Assembly: GCF_000174355.1 (NCBI RefSeq) | Contig: NZ_ACIS01000005.1 | Location: forward strand, 62,001 to 126,000 | Direction of reading: 5' to 3' | DNA from: Pseudogulbenkiania ferrooxidans 2002 | GTDB lineage: Bacteria; Pseudomonadota; Gammaproteobacteria; Burkholderiales; Chromobacteriaceae | DNA: 64,000 bases | Shown here: positions 19,468-29,503 of the stretch, one piece after another | Numbering within the stretch: position 1 is the first letter of the stretch | Layout: every line of letters starts with the position of its first letter | Program-made: the position numbers and the translations under genes | The notes under the pieces: generated by a model | Told to the model about the DNA's origin: nothing | The model's input: the letters and a program-made list of their open reading frames with translations, nothing else | The model's database searches: none

Positions 19468-20379
19468 ATGCACGCACAAGAACTCAAGCACGCCATCTCG
19501 TCCGGTCTGTTGTCCTTCCCGGTTACCGACTTCGACGCCGAAGGCAACTTCCGCCCCGATACCTACGCCGAGCGCCTGGAATGGCTGGCGCCGTACGGTG
19601 CCAGCGCGCTGTTCGCCGCCGGCGGCACGGGCGAGTTCTTTTCGCTGACCCCGCAGGAATACGGCCCGATCATCCATACCGCGGTGGAGACCTGCCGCGG
19701 CAAGGTGCCGATCATCGCCGGCGCCGGCGGCGCCACCCGCAGCGCCATTGCCTACGCGCAGGAAGCCGAACGGCTGGGGGCGCAGGGTGTGCTGCTGCTG
19801 CCGCACTACCTGACCGAAGCCAGCCAGGAAGGGCTGGCCGCCCACATCGAGGCGGTGTGCCGCTCGGTATCGTTCGGGGTGATCGTCTACAACCGCGGGG
19901 TGTGCCGCCTCAACGCCGAAACGCTGCTGAAACTGGCCGACCGTTGCCCGAACCTGATCGGCTTCAAGGATGGCATCGGCGACATCGACCTGATGACCAC
20001 CATCCGCCGCAAGCTGGGCGACCGCTTCAGCTACCTGGGCGGGCTGCCCACCGCCGAGTTGTTCGCCGCGCCGTACAAGGCGATGGGGGTGCCGGTGTAC
20101 TCGTCGGCGGTGTTCAACTTCATTCCGAAAACCGCGATGGAGTTCTATCGCGCCGTGGCGGCTGACGACCAGGCCACCATCGGCCGTCTGCTCGACGACT
20201 TCTTCCTGCCGTATCTGGAAATCCGCAATCGCAAGCAGGGCTACGCGGTCAGCATCATCAAGGCCGGGGCGCGCCTGGTGGGGCATGATGCCGGCCCGGT
20301 GCGCGCTCCGCTGAGCGAACTCTCGGAAGAGGAGTGCGCAATGCTGGATCAGCTGATCAAGAAGATGGGGGCTCAATAA
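19468..20379 (+). CDS. kdgD: 5-dehydro-4-deoxyglucarate dehydratase
   Basis: A 303-residue member of the dihydrodipicolinate synthase family that dehydrates and decarboxylates 5-keto-4-deoxyglucarate to 2-oxoglutarate semialdehyde. The Schiff-base lysine K167 (GFKDGIGD) and the catalytic tyrosine Y141 (VIVYNRG) are present; GFKDG-I-GD and the N-terminal [12 protein letters not shown] are typical of KdgD. ATG 19468 with GGAGA at 7 bases gives the family length; the frame is open further upstream. It is the first gene of kdgD-gudP-garD-gudD-gudD-aldH. Confidence 0.95.
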   Translation: MHAQELKHAISSGLLSFPVTDFDAEGNFRPDTYAERLEWLAPYGASALFAAGGTGEFFSLTPQEYGPIIHTAVETCRGKVPIIAGAGGATRSAIAYAQEAERLGAQGVLLLPHYLTEASQEGLAAHIEAVCRSVSFGVIVYNRGVCRLNAETLLKLADRCPNLIGFKDGIGDIDLMTTIRRKLGDRFSYLGGLPTAELFAAPYKAMGVPVYSSAVFNFIPKTAMEFYRAVAADDQATIGRLLDDFFLPYLEIRNRKQGYAVSIIKAGARLVGHDAGPVRAPLSELSEEECAMLDQLIKKMGAQ

Positions 20380-20508
20380 TCGATCCGGCCGCCTCTTGAC
20401 CGGGCTCAGGGCGTTGCGGAAACCACGACGTCACGGCCTGAGAGGAGGGCGGTCACCACCGAGTTGGCAGCAGCAGGCATCATTATTATTAAAGAGGAGA
20501 ACTTCACG

Positions 20509-21852
20509 ATGCAGAGCTACAGCACCGCCGTGGTACAGGCGCAAAGCAGCCGTGCCCGCTATTTCATTGTCGCCATGCTGTTTCTGGTGACGGCACTCAA
20601 TTACGGCGACCGCGCCACCTTGTCGATGGTCGGTTCCCCCATGTCCAAGCAACTGGGGCTCGACATGGTGGACATGGGCTACGTGTTTTCGGCCTTTTCC
20701 TGGGCCTACGTGATCGGTCAGATTCCGGGCGGCTGGCTGCTCGACCGCTTCGGTTCCAAGCGGGTCTATTTCTGGAGCATCCTCACCTGGTCGAGCTTTA
20801 CCCTGTTGCAAGGGTTTGTCGGCCTGCTCAGCGATACGGCCACCATCATCACCATGCTGTTCGTATTGCGATTCCTGGTGGGCCTGGCCGAATCGCCGTC
20901 CTTTCCCGGCAACAGCCGCATCGTGGCGGCGTGGTTCCCGGCCCAGGAGCGCGGCACCGCTTCCGCCATCTTCAACTCGGCACAGTATTTCGCCACCGTG
21001 ATCTTCGCACCGCTGATGGGCTGGCTGATTCATGTTTTCAGCTGGCAGTCGGTGTTCTTCTTCATGGGCGGGCTCGGCATCCTGATGGCACTGGTCTGGC
21101 AGAAGACCATCTATAGCCCGAAAGACCACCCTTCGATCAACCCGGCCGAACTCGAGTACATCGAACAGGGCGGGGCGCTGGTGAACATGGACCAGCCGCA
21201 ATCGGCCAAATCCGAGGAAAAGAACCCACGGCTCGGCTGGCCCGCCGTGAAGCAGCTGCTGGCCTCGCGCATGATGATGGGGGTGTACCTCGGCCAGTAC
21301 TGCATCAACGCGCTGACCTACTTCTTCATTACCTGGTTCCCGGTCTATCTGGTGCAGGAACGTCATATGTCGATTCTCAAGGCGGGTGTCGTCGCCTCGA
21401 TCCCGGCGGTCTGCGGTTTCCTCGGCGGCGTGCTGGGCGGGGTGCTGTCCGACCGTCTGCTCAAGCAAAGCGGCTCGCTGACCTTGGCACGCAAGACGCC
21501 GATCGTGCTGGGCATGCTGATGTCGATGGTCATGGTGGGCTGCAACTACGTGCAGGCCGAATGGCTGGTGATCGGCTTCATGTCGCTGGCCTTCCTCGGC
21601 AAGGGGATCGGCGCGCTGGGCTGGGCGGTGATGTCTGACACTGCGCCCAAGGAGATCAGCGGTCTTTCCGGCGGCCTGTTCAATATGTTCGGCAACCTGT
21701 CCGGCATCGTGACCCCGATCGCCATCGGCTACATCCTCAAGAGCTCGGGATCGTTCAACGGTGCCCTGGTGTTCGTCGGCGCGCATGCTTTGCTCGCGGT
21801 GATCAGCTACCTGGTGATCGTGGGCCCGATCAAGCGCTTCGAGCTGCGTTGA
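20509..21852 (+). CDS. gudP: MFS glucarate/galactarate transporter (GudP type)
   Basis: A 447-residue, 12-segment major facilitator of the anion:cation symporter family. The N-terminal LVTALNYGDRATLSMVG and the GGWLLDRFGSKRVY loop are close to GudP/GarP. It would take up D-glucarate and galactarate. The start ATG 20509 has a strong AAAGAGGAGA ribosome binding site. It sits between kdgD and garD, which supports the substrate. Confidence 0.92.
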   Translation: MQSYSTAVVQAQSSRARYFIVAMLFLVTALNYGDRATLSMVGSPMSKQLGLDMVDMGYVFSAFSWAYVIGQIPGGWLLDRFGSKRVYFWSILTWSSFTLLQGFVGLLSDTATIITMLFVLRFLVGLAESPSFPGNSRIVAAWFPAQERGTASAIFNSAQYFATVIFAPLMGWLIHVFSWQSVFFFMGGLGILMALVWQKTIYSPKDHPSINPAELEYIEQGGALVNMDQPQSAKSEEKNPRLGWPAVKQLLASRMMMGVYLGQYCINALTYFFITWFPVYLVQERHMSILKAGVVASIPAVCGFLGGVLGGVLSDRLLKQSGSLTLARKTPIVLGMLMSMVMVGCNYVQAEWLVIGFMSLAFLGKGIGALGWAVMSDTAPKEISGLSGGLFNMFGNLSGIVTPIAIGYILKSSGSFNGALVFVGAHALLAVISYLVIVGPIKRFELR

Positions 21853-21877
21853 GTCTGACAGGAAAGGTTGATTCGTG

Positions 21878-23425
21878 ATGAGTAATTCCATGGCACCGCT
21901 GACCATCAAGGTGCATCCGAACGATAACGTCGCCATTGTCGCCAACGACGGCGGGCTGCCGGCCGGGACCACGTTTCCCGACGGGCTGGTGCTGCGCGAG
22001 CGGGTGCCGCAGGGCCACAAGGTGGCGCTGCTGGACCTGGCCGAAGGCGCCCCGATCATCCGTTACGACGTGGTGATCGGCTACGCCACCCGCGCCATCT
22101 CCCGGGGCAGCTGGATCGAAGAGTCGCTGGTGCGCATGCCGTCGGCGCCGCGGCTGGATGATCTGCCGGTCGCCACGCGCCAGGCGCCAGCCTTGATCCC
22201 GCTCGAAGGGTATACCTTCGAGGGCTACCGCAACCCGGACGGCTCGGTCGGCACGCGCAACATCCTGGCCATCAGCACCACGGTGCAGTGCGTGACCGGC
22301 GTGGTCGAGCATGCTCTCCAGCGCATCAAGGCCGAGCTGCTGCCCAGGTATCCGAACGTGGACGACGTGGTGGCGATCGAGCACGCCTACGGGTGCGGCG
22401 TGGCGATCGACGCACCGGACGCCATCGTGCCGATCCGCACCCTCCGCAACATCGCGCTCAACCCCAACTTCGGCGGTCAGGTGCTGCTGGTGAGCCTGGG
22501 TTGCGAGAAGCTGCAGCCCGAGCGCCTGCTGCCGGAGGGGACGATTCCGGTGCAGAACGCCGTGCCGGCGCAGGTGTGCCTGCAGGACGAGCAGCACGTC
22601 GGTTTCGGTGCCATGATCGCTGCGATCATGGCCATGGCCGACGAGCGGCTGGCGGAGCTGAACCAGCGCCGGCGCGAGACCTGCCCGGCCTCGGAGCTGG
22701 TGGTGGGCGTGCAATGCGGCGGCAGCGACGCGTTCTCAGGCGTCACCGCCAACCCGGCGGTCGGCTTCGCCGTCGACCTGCTGGTGCGAGCCGGCGCCAC
22801 CGCCATGTTCTCCGAGGTGACCGAGGTGCGCGACGGCATCGACCAGCTCTCAGCGCGCGCCGCCAGCCCGGACGTGGCGGCGGCGATGATCCGCGAGATG
22901 GCGTGGTACGACGCCTACCTCCAGCACGGCGGCGCCGACCGCAGCGCCAACACCACGCCCGGCAACAAGAAGGGCGGGCTTGCCAATATCGTCGAGAAGG
23001 CGATGGGGTCGATCGTGAAATCCGGCTCCAGCCCGATCGTCGGGGTGCTGTCCCCGGGCGAGAAGGCGCGGCAGAAGGGCCTGCTCTACGCCGCCACGCC
23101 AGCCAGCGATTTCATCTGCGGCACCCTGCAGCTGGCATCCGGCATGAACCTGCACGTGTTCACCACCGGCCGCGGCACGCCGTACGGCCTGGCGGCGGTG
23201 CCGGTGATCAAGGTGGCCACGCGCACCGCGCTGGCCGAGCGCTGGCACGATCTGATGGACATCGACGCCGGGCGCATCGCCTCCGGCGATGCCACCATCG
23301 ACGAGGTGGGCTGGGAGCTGTTCCGCTTCATGCTTGACGTCGCCAGCGGCCGCAAGAAGACCTGGGCCGAGCACTGGAAGCTGCACAACGCCCTGGTGCT
23401 GTTCAATCCGGCTCCGGCTACCTGA
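21878..23425 (+). CDS. garD: Galactarate dehydratase
   Basis: A 515-residue enzyme of the UxaA/GarD family that dehydrates galactarate to 5-keto-4-deoxy-D-glucarate (iron-dependent in E. coli). The N-terminal SAF-like domain (about residues 1-100) is followed by the catalytic region with [22 protein letters not shown] and [15 protein letters not shown]. The length is normal. The start is ATG 21878; the GTG one codon upstream is also possible because AGGAAAGG lies 7 bases before it. It follows the transporter by 25 bases in the same operon. Confidence 0.95.
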   Translation: MSNSMAPLTIKVHPNDNVAIVANDGGLPAGTTFPDGLVLRERVPQGHKVALLDLAEGAPIIRYDVVIGYATRAISRGSWIEESLVRMPSAPRLDDLPVATRQAPALIPLEGYTFEGYRNPDGSVGTRNILAISTTVQCVTGVVEHALQRIKAELLPRYPNVDDVVAIEHAYGCGVAIDAPDAIVPIRTLRNIALNPNFGGQVLLVSLGCEKLQPERLLPEGTIPVQNAVPAQVCLQDEQHVGFGAMIAAIMAMADERLAELNQRRRETCPASELVVGVQCGGSDAFSGVTANPAVGFAVDLLVRAGATAMFSEVTEVRDGIDQLSARAASPDVAAAMIREMAWYDAYLQHGGADRSANTTPGNKKGGLANIVEKAMGSIVKSGSSPIVGVLSPGEKARQKGLLYAATPASDFICGTLQLASGMNLHVFTTGRGTPYGLAAVPVIKVATRTALAERWHDLMDIDAGRIASGDATIDEVGWELFRFMLDVASGRKKTWAEHWKLHNALVLFNPAPAT

Positions 23426-23440
23426 AACCCCAATCCGACG

Positions 23441-23480
23441 CGCACCGCCTCGTTCCCCCGCGCGGGGAAGGGACGGTGCG
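23441..23480 (+). repeat. Interrupted hairpin between garD and gudD
   Basis: CGCACCG (23441-23447) pairs with CGGTGCG (23474-23480) and, inside it, TTCCCC (23453-23458) pairs with GGGGAA (23464-23469). There is no T-run, so this is more likely an RNA processing or stability element than a terminator. Confidence 0.55.
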
Positions 23481-23497
23481 CGGCCCGAGGAATGCCA

Positions 23498-24832
23498 ATG
23501 TCAAAGCAAAGCACGCCCATCATCACCGAGATGCAGGTGATCCCGGTCGCGGGGCACGACAGCATGCTGCTCAATATCGGCGGCGCCCACGGCAACACCT
23601 TCACGCGCAACCTGGTGGTGCTCAAGGACAGCGCCGGTCATACCGGCGTCGGCGAGGCGCCCGGCGGCGAAGTGATCCGTCAAACGTTGGCCGAAGCCAT
23701 CCCCCGGGTGGTCGGCCAGTCGGTTGGCGCCCTCAACCGCATCGTGCATTGCCTGCATGCCGGCCAGCAGTCGTCCGACTTCGACAGTTTCGGCAAGGGC
23801 GCCTGGACCTTCGAGCTGCGCGTCAACGCCGTGGCGGCGCTGGAGGCGGCGCTGCTCGACCTCATGGGCCAGTTGCTCGGCGTGCCGGTGGCCGACCTGC
23901 TGGGGCCGGGCAAGCAGCGTGACGAGGTCACGGTACTGGGCTACCTGTTCTACCTCGGTGACCGCGAGCGTACCGACCTGCCTTACCTCGCCGGCGAGCG
24001 CGGCGTCCACGACTGGTACCACCTGCGCCACCAGCAGGCGCTTACCACCGAGGCCGTGCTGCGCCTGGCGGAGGCCGCGCAGGACCGCTACGGCTTCCAG
24101 GACTTCAAGCTCAAGGGCGGGGTGTTGCCCGGCGAGGACGAGATCGAAACCGTCACCGCGCTGGCCCGCCGCTTTCCCGGCGCGCGCATCACGCTCGACC
24201 CGAACGGCGCCTGGTCGCTCAAGGAGGCGATCCGCCTGTGCAAGGGCATGCAGGGCGTGCTCGCTTACGCCGAGGACCCGTGCGGTGCCGAGCAGGGCTT
24301 CTCCGGGCGCGAGGTGATGGCCGAATTCAAGCGCACCACCGGGCTGCCGGTGGCCACCAACATGATCGCCACCAACTGGCGCGAGATGAATCACGCCGTG
24401 ATGCTGCAGTCGGTCGACATCCCGCTCGCCGACCCGCATTTCTGGACGCTGTCCGGCGCCGTGCGCGTGGCGCAGCTGTGCGACGACTGGGGCCTGACCT
24501 GGGGCTGCCACTCGAACAACCACTTCGACGTTTCGCTGGCGATGTTCACCCATGTCGGCGCCGCCGTACCGGGCAAGCCGACCGCCATCGACACGCACTG
24601 GATCTGGCAGGAAGGCCAGCGGTTGACCCGCGAGCCGCTCGAGATCAAGGGCGGCAAGATCGCCGTGCCGGACAAGCCCGGCCTCGGCATCGAGCTCGAC
24701 TGGGGCGAGGTCGAGCGTGCCCACAAGCTGCATCAAAGCCTGCCGTGGAGCGGGCGCAACGATGCCGCCGCGATGCAATACCTGATTCCAGGCTGGACCT
24801 TCGATCGCAAGCGTCCCTGCCTGGTCCGTTGA
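23498..24832 (+). CDS. gudD: Glucarate dehydratase (copy 1, more divergent)
   Basis: A 444-residue enolase-superfamily enzyme that dehydrates D-glucarate to 5-keto-4-deoxyglucarate. The residues that match the E. coli GudD active site are present: K206 (FKLKGGVL), D234 and N236 (TLDPNGAW), E259 (YAEDPCG), N288 (TNMIAT) and H338 (HSNNHFD). It differs from copy 2 in several otherwise constant spots, for example WGCHSNN instead of WGSHSNN and ATNWREM instead of [10 protein letters not shown] 23498 is chosen because GAGGA lies 7 bases upstream; the earlier ATG at 23492 would have none. It is directly followed by copy 2. Confidence 0.93.
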   Translation: MSKQSTPIITEMQVIPVAGHDSMLLNIGGAHGNTFTRNLVVLKDSAGHTGVGEAPGGEVIRQTLAEAIPRVVGQSVGALNRIVHCLHAGQQSSDFDSFGKGAWTFELRVNAVAALEAALLDLMGQLLGVPVADLLGPGKQRDEVTVLGYLFYLGDRERTDLPYLAGERGVHDWYHLRHQQALTTEAVLRLAEAAQDRYGFQDFKLKGGVLPGEDEIETVTALARRFPGARITLDPNGAWSLKEAIRLCKGMQGVLAYAEDPCGAEQGFSGREVMAEFKRTTGLPVATNMIATNWREMNHAVMLQSVDIPLADPHFWTLSGAVRVAQLCDDWGLTWGCHSNNHFDVSLAMFTHVGAAVPGKPTAIDTHWIWQEGQRLTREPLEIKGGKIAVPDKPGLGIELDWGEVERAHKLHQSLPWSGRNDAAAMQYLIPGWTFDRKRPCLVR

Positions 24833-24850
24833 TACTGAAAGAGCCGAATC

Positions 24851-26188
24851 ATGAGCCAATTCCCAACTCCCATCGTGACCGAACTGCGCGTGGTGCCGGT
24901 AGCCGGCCACGACAGCATGCTGATGAACCTGAGCGGTGCGCACGGCCCGTACTTCACGCGCAACATCGTGATCCTCAAGGACAGTGCCGGTAACACCGGC
25001 GTCGGCGAGGTGCCGGGTGGCGAGAAGATCCGCCAGACGCTGGAGGACTCCGCCGCGCTGGTGGTGGGCCAGCCGATCGGTCACTACAAGCAGATTCTCA
25101 AGACGGTGCAGACGTCCTTTGCGGACAGAGATGCCGGTGGCCGTGGCCTGCAGACCTTCGATCTGCGCACCACCATCCACACCGTGACCGCGCTCGAGGC
25201 TGCGCTGCTCGACCTCTTGGGCCAGTTCCTCGGCGTGCCGGTAGCGGCCTTGCTTGGCGACGGCCAGCAGCGCGAGCGCGTCGAAATGCTGGGCTACCTG
25301 TTCTACGTCGGCGACCGCAGCAAGACCGACCTGCCGTATCTGGCCGAGCCGGAGGCCGACAGCGCCTGGCACCGCCTGCGCCGTGACGTGGCACTCACGC
25401 CCGAGTCCGTAGTGCGTCTGGCCGAAGCCGCCTACGAGCGCTACGGTTTCAACGACTTCAAACTCAAGGGCGGCGTGCTGCGCGGTGACGAGGAGATCGA
25501 AGCAGTTACCGCGCTGGCCGAGCGCTTCCCGAATGCGCGCGTCACGCTCGACCCGAACGGCGCCTGGTCGCTCAAGGAGGCGATCCGCCTGTGCCGCGAC
25601 CAGCATCACGTGCTGGCCTATGCCGAAGACCCGTGCGGTGCCGAGCAGGGTTTCTCCGGGCGCGAGGTGATGGCCGAGTTCCGCCGCGCCACTGGCCTGC
25701 CCACCGCCACCAACATGATCGCCACCGACTGGCGCCAGATGGCGCACTCGATCCAGCTGCAGTCGGTCGACATTCCGCTGGCTGACCCGCACTTCTGGAC
25801 CATGGAAGGCTCGGTGCGTGTGGCGCAGCTGTGCGAGATGTTTGGCCTGACCTGGGGCTCGCACTCCAACAACCACTTCGACATCTCGCTGGCGATGTTC
25901 ACCCACGTCGGTGCCGCTGCGCCGGGCAAGGTCACCGCCATCGACACCCACTGGATCTGGCAGGAGGGCACCGACCGCCTCACCAAGGAACCGCTCAAGA
26001 TCGAAGGCGGTTTCGTCGAGGTGCCGCAGAAGCCGGGCCTGGGCGTGGAGCTCGACTGGGACGCGCTGGAACGGGCGCACCAGCTCTACCTGCAGAAGGG
26101 CCTCGGCGCGCGCGACGACGCCGCGGCGATGCAATACCTGATTCCGGGCTGGAGCTTCGACAACAAGAAGCCCTGCCTGGTGCGTTAA
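24851..26188 (+). CDS. gudD: Glucarate dehydratase (copy 2, GudD-like)
   Basis: The 445-residue product aligns along its full length with copy 1 and is closer to E. coli GudD ([39 protein letters not shown]). The catalytic lysine K206 in FKLKGG and the histidine of HSNNHFD are intact. It starts 18 bases after copy 1 and ends 14 bases before the aldehyde dehydrogenase gene. E. coli also has a GudD paralogue, GudX, of low activity, so the tandem pair may have one main enzyme and one partner or differing substrates. Confidence 0.94.
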   Translation: MSQFPTPIVTELRVVPVAGHDSMLMNLSGAHGPYFTRNIVILKDSAGNTGVGEVPGGEKIRQTLEDSAALVVGQPIGHYKQILKTVQTSFADRDAGGRGLQTFDLRTTIHTVTALEAALLDLLGQFLGVPVAALLGDGQQRERVEMLGYLFYVGDRSKTDLPYLAEPEADSAWHRLRRDVALTPESVVRLAEAAYERYGFNDFKLKGGVLRGDEEIEAVTALAERFPNARVTLDPNGAWSLKEAIRLCRDQHHVLAYAEDPCGAEQGFSGREVMAEFRRATGLPTATNMIATDWRQMAHSIQLQSVDIPLADPHFWTMEGSVRVAQLCEMFGLTWGSHSNNHFDISLAMFTHVGAAAPGKVTAIDTHWIWQEGTDRLTKEPLKIEGGFVEVPQKPGLGVELDWDALERAHQLYLQKGLGARDDAAAMQYLIPGWSFDNKKPCLVR

Positions 26189-26202
26189 CAAGGAAGCCAA
26201 CC

Positions 26203-27612
26203 ATGACTGCAAGCAATCCCGATTTCGCCGTGATCGACCGTGCCGTGACGGCGGCCAAGGCCGCGGCCCCCACGTTGGCCGAAGCCACGCCGTCCCGGCG
26301 CGCACGCCTGCTGCGCGGCCTCGCCGAGGCGCTGGAATCGCAGCAGGCCGAACTGGTGGCCATCGCCGACCAGGAAACCGGTCTGGGTCCCGCTCGCCTC
26401 AACGGCGAGGTGGCGCGCACCGCCTTCCAGTTGCGCGGTTTCGCCGACGAAGTGGAGCAGGGCGTGCCGTACCGCCGAGTGGACGATGGCGCGGTGGCCG
26501 GGGCCCCGCCGGCTGGCCGCCCGCACCTGACACGCGTGCAGGTGCCGTTGGGCCCGGTGGCGATGTTCTCCGCCAGCAACTTCCCGTTCGCGTTCTCGGT
26601 ACTCGGCGGCGACACCGCCTCGGCGCTCGCCGCCGGCTGCCCGGTGGTGGTGAAGACGCACTCGGGCCATCCGCAACTGTCCCGCGCCGTGTATGAACTG
26701 GCGCGTGGCGTACTGGCCGAGCAGGGCTGGCCGGCCGGCGTGCTGGGCCTGGTGGAAAGCAGCTCGCGAGCCGGCGGTACCTACTTGGTGCAGCACCCGG
26801 ACACCGCCGCGGTGGCGTTCACCGGCTCCCACCAGGGCGGCGTCGCCTTGTGGAAGGCCGCCAACGAACGCGCCCGGCCGATCCCGTTCTACGGCGAACT
26901 GGGCTCGATCAATCCGCTGGTGGTGCTGCCGCAGGTACTGGAGCGTGACGGCGAGGCGCTGGCGCAAACGCTGGCGGGCTCGATCACGCTGGGCTGCGGC
27001 CAGTTCTGCACCAGTCCCGGCGTGATCGTGCTGTTCGACCACCCGGCGAGCGAGCGTTTCGTCGCCGCGCTGGGCGATGCCCTCCGCCCGATCGCCACGC
27101 ACCGCATGCTGACCGACAACATGCGCCGCGGTTTCGACGACGGCGTGGTGCGCATCGCCGGCCATCCCGACGTGCGCAGCCTGTTCGAGCCAGCGGCCGA
27201 CGGTGCCGGCCCTGCGCCGCGCCTGTTCGAAACCAGCGCCACCGCGTTCATCGCCGACGCGCATCTGCGCGAGGAGATGTTCGGTCCGGCTGCCGTGGTG
27301 GTGAAGGTGAAATCCACCGCCGAAGCGGTCGAGGTGCTCGAGGCCATCGGCGGCACGCTTACCGCGACCCTGTGGGGCGTGGAGGACGACACGGCCGACA
27401 ACCGCGCCCTGGTGCGCGCGGCAGAGCACATCGCCGGGCGCGTGCTGTTTGGCGGCGTGCCGACCGGCGTGGCGGTGTGCCATGCCCAGCAGCACGGCGG
27501 GCCGTGGCCGTCGTCGACCCAGCCGCAGAGCACCTCGGTGGGCTTTGCCGCGCTGGAGCGCTTCCTGCGTCCGGTGGCACTGCAGGACGCCCCGGCCTGG
27601 CGGCTGGCCTAG
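26203..27612 (+). CDS. 2-oxoglutarate semialdehyde dehydrogenase
   Basis: A 469-residue NAD(P)-dependent aldehyde dehydrogenase that would oxidise the KdgD product to 2-oxoglutarate, which enters the TCA cycle. Catalytic residues are E232 (FYGELGS) and C269 (LGCGQFCTSPG); the FTGS motif is at about 206-209. The LGCGQFCTSPG context is typical of the KgsaIII type. The family is usually about 525 residues, so this protein is about 50 residues shorter at the N-terminus, starting directly with the helical DRAVTAAKAA segment. ATG 26203 is supported by AAGGAAG at about 7 bases; no better upstream start was seen because the frame there overlaps gudD. Confidence 0.9.
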   Translation: MTASNPDFAVIDRAVTAAKAAAPTLAEATPSRRARLLRGLAEALESQQAELVAIADQETGLGPARLNGEVARTAFQLRGFADEVEQGVPYRRVDDGAVAGAPPAGRPHLTRVQVPLGPVAMFSASNFPFAFSVLGGDTASALAAGCPVVVKTHSGHPQLSRAVYELARGVLAEQGWPAGVLGLVESSSRAGGTYLVQHPDTAAVAFTGSHQGGVALWKAANERARPIPFYGELGSINPLVVLPQVLERDGEALAQTLAGSITLGCGQFCTSPGVIVLFDHPASERFVAALGDALRPIATHRMLTDNMRRGFDDGVVRIAGHPDVRSLFEPAADGAGPAPRLFETSATAFIADAHLREEMFGPAAVVVKVKSTAEAVEVLEAIGGTLTATLWGVEDDTADNRALVRAAEHIAGRVLFGGVPTGVAVCHAQQHGGPWPSSTQPQSTSVGFAALERFLRPVALQDAPAWRLA

Positions 27613-27667
27613 TCCGACAGCACGCCATCGTTTTCGAGACAAGTACCCCAGTCTGTCTCTTCCTTTT

Positions 27668-27689
27668 GGCGCCTCCGGGCGCCTTTTTT
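27668..27689 (+). terminator. Rho-independent terminator of the aldarate operon
   Basis: GGCGCC-TCCG-GGCGCC followed by six T residues lies 55 bases after the aldehyde dehydrogenase stop. Confidence 0.9.
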
Positions 27690-27721
27690 CATCCTGTCAG
27701 GGCATTGCGTCCGGCCTGCGT

Positions 27722-28282
27722 CTAGAAGCAGCTGAATCCGGTCACGAGGGCGAGACGGTCCACGCGAGAAGTCGGTCCGAAGATTTGCTCGAGCTCCTTC
27801 ACCGTCATGGGGAAACCGACGGGGTGGGTGCCCTGCGCCGTCCTGAAGATCTCCTTGAAGGCCGAGCCGCACGCGCCCAGGGTCAGGGAGTCCACCTTGC
27901 CGTCGGATTTGATGTCGAAGGAAAAGTATTGATGTCGGCCCACCACCGATGCCCACAGCGGCAAATCGGGGTGCCAGACGGCCCGGGTGAGCGTGCCGTC
28001 CTGATCGATGTGGATGCCGTGTTCGCTCAGGGTCTGCCGGGTGATCTTCCGGGAATCGACCCACGCGCCATCGGGAAAACGAAACTGGAAGGGGGCCGCC
28101 TTGTCCAGCTTGATCCAGAGATCGTCGATCGGATTCTGCTCGTTGCCGGCGTAGCGGAAACCACGCACCACCGGGCTGCCCCGCAGCTCGATGAAATAGT
28201 TCTCGCCGTACTGCGGCCGGGCGCAGCCGGAACAGGTCAGCAGCGCCAGCAGCATTACCCCGACCAGCCAATGGGTCTTCAT
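27722..28282 (-). CDS. Putative lipoprotein of unknown function
   Basis: A 186-residue protein with a typical lipoprotein signal peptide: positive start (MKTHW), hydrophobic core, and the lipobox-like end CSGC with the modified cysteine at position 20. The rest is a soluble domain with an even mix of charged and aromatic residues and Cys at positions near the end (ACGS, FSCF). I do not recognise the family. It follows the LysR gene on the same strand after 91 bases. It is likely anchored in the outer or inner membrane facing the periplasm. Confidence 0.7.
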   Translation of the reverse strand: MKTHWLVGVMLLALLTCSGCARPQYGENYFIELRGSPVVRGFRYAGNEQNPIDDLWIKLDKAAPFQFRFPDGAWVDSRKITRQTLSEHGIHIDQDGTLTRAVWHPDLPLWASVVGRHQYFSFDIKSDGKVDSLTLGACGSAFKEIFRTAQGTHPVGFPMTVKELEQIFGPTSRVDRLALVTGFSCF

Positions 28283-28373
28283 GAACGTACTTCCGGGCGT
28301 TGCTTCGCCGCCCTGGCCGAGTCGGGAGCGGCAGGCGATGCCGCCGTGGCGATAGTTTCGCCAGAGCCTCGTT

Positions 28374-29336
28374 TCATGCCGCTTCCTCGGGTTCCAGGTA
28401 GCTCATCCGGGGCGCCTCGCCGAGCAGGAAATCCTGATTGAGCTGGGCGCAGGTACGCAGGTAGTCCGCCGCCAGCGTGATGCGCTTGAGCTTGCGCAGG
28501 TCTTCACTGTAGTACATCCAGAATTGCCGTGTGACGGCCACCTGCTCCGGCAGCACCCGGGTCAGCCGCGGGTCGTCGCCGACCAGAAAGCAGGGCAGGA
28601 TCGCCAGGGCGCGGCCTTGCAGCGCGGCCTGGTACTGGGCGATCACGCTGGTGCTGCGCAGCGGGCTCTTGGCGCCGGGCAGCACGTCGTCCATGTACAG
28701 CAGCTTGGGGCTGAAGGCCAGGTCATCGACATAGGTGATGAAGCGGTGTCCGGCCAGGTCTTCCCGCTGCCGGATCGGCGGGTGGCGTGCCAGGTAGTCC
28801 GGGGTGGCGTACAGGAGCAGGCGATAGTCGCACAGCTTGGAGCACACGTAAGGACCGCGCTCGGGCCGCTCCAGCGTGATGGCGATGTCCGCCTCGCGCC
28901 GCGACAGGTTGATGAAGTGCGGCACCGGCAGGATATCGACGGTGATGTCGGGGTAGCGGTCCTGAAAGCGGCTGATCTGCGGGGTGACGAAGCCGGAGCC
29001 GAAACCCTCGGTGCAGCCGATGCGCACGTGGCCGGACAAGGCGAAGCCGGTCCCCGATACCTCTTCACAGGCGGCCTGCAAGGCGCTTTCCATCGCCTCG
29101 GCATAACGCAGCAACTGTTGCCCGTCCACGGTAAGGACGAAACCGGCCGAGCGTGACTTCTCGAACAGCAAGGCGCCCAGCGCCTGCTCCAGCGCGCGGA
29201 TGCGGCGCGACACCGTGGTGTAGTCGACGCCGAGGCGCTTTGCCGCGCTGCTGGCGGTGTGGGTGCGGGCGACCTCGAGAAAGAACTTGATGTCGTCCCA
29301 GTTCAGCCGGTCGACGGGTATAGGGTTTTTTTGCAT
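28374..29336 (-). CDS. LysR-type regulator divergent from the acyl-CoA synthetase gene
   Basis: A 320-residue LysR regulator with the winged HTH at about residues 12-70 (WDDIKFFLEVARTHTASSAAKRLG in part, then TTVSRRIRALEQALG). It belongs to a different branch from the two ben/cat LysR proteins. It is divergently placed from the acyl-CoA synthetase gene, which it probably controls along with the mms genes. ATG 29336 is chosen from CGGAG about 4 bases upstream and from the family N-terminus; the frame is open to 29513. The inducer is unknown. Confidence 0.88.
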   Translation of the reverse strand: MQKNPIPVDRLNWDDIKFFLEVARTHTASSAAKRLGVDYTTVSRRIRALEQALGALLFEKSRSAGFVLTVDGQQLLRYAEAMESALQAACEEVSGTGFALSGHVRIGCTEGFGSGFVTPQISRFQDRYPDITVDILPVPHFINLSRREADIAITLERPERGPYVCSKLCDYRLLLYATPDYLARHPPIRQREDLAGHRFITYVDDLAFSPKLLYMDDVLPGAKSPLRSTSVIAQYQAALQGRALAILPCFLVGDDPRLTRVLPEQVAVTRQFWMYYSEDLRKLKRITLAADYLRTCAQLNQDFLLGEAPRMSYLEPEEAA

Positions 29337-29391
29337 ATCGCTCCGGTGTTTTTGTCTATTCCTGATGGATTTTCTCCTATCTATACTCGTT

Positions 29392-29427
29392 TTCAACCAC
29401 CCAGACCAGCGGCTTCGGCGGGTTGAA
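29392..29427. promoter_or_regulatory. Inverted repeat in the lysR/acyl-CoA synthetase intergenic region
   Basis: TTCAACC (29392-29398) and GGTTGAA (29421-29427) form a 7-base inverted repeat with a 22-base spacer in the shared 167-base region between the divergent genes. It is a candidate LysR operator. Confidence 0.4.
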
Positions 29428-29503
29428 GCACAACAAAAAAAACGAACCGGGCCGGCACAGAGCGAGACGTGCCGGAGGTGTTCCATCCAGGAGAGAGACG
29501 TCA

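Noticed and set aside
23501-26305. A 934-codon open frame on the minus strand opposite both glucarate dehydratase genes.
   Set aside because: It mirrors the duplicated genes, including their repeat, and has the composition of an antisense shadow.
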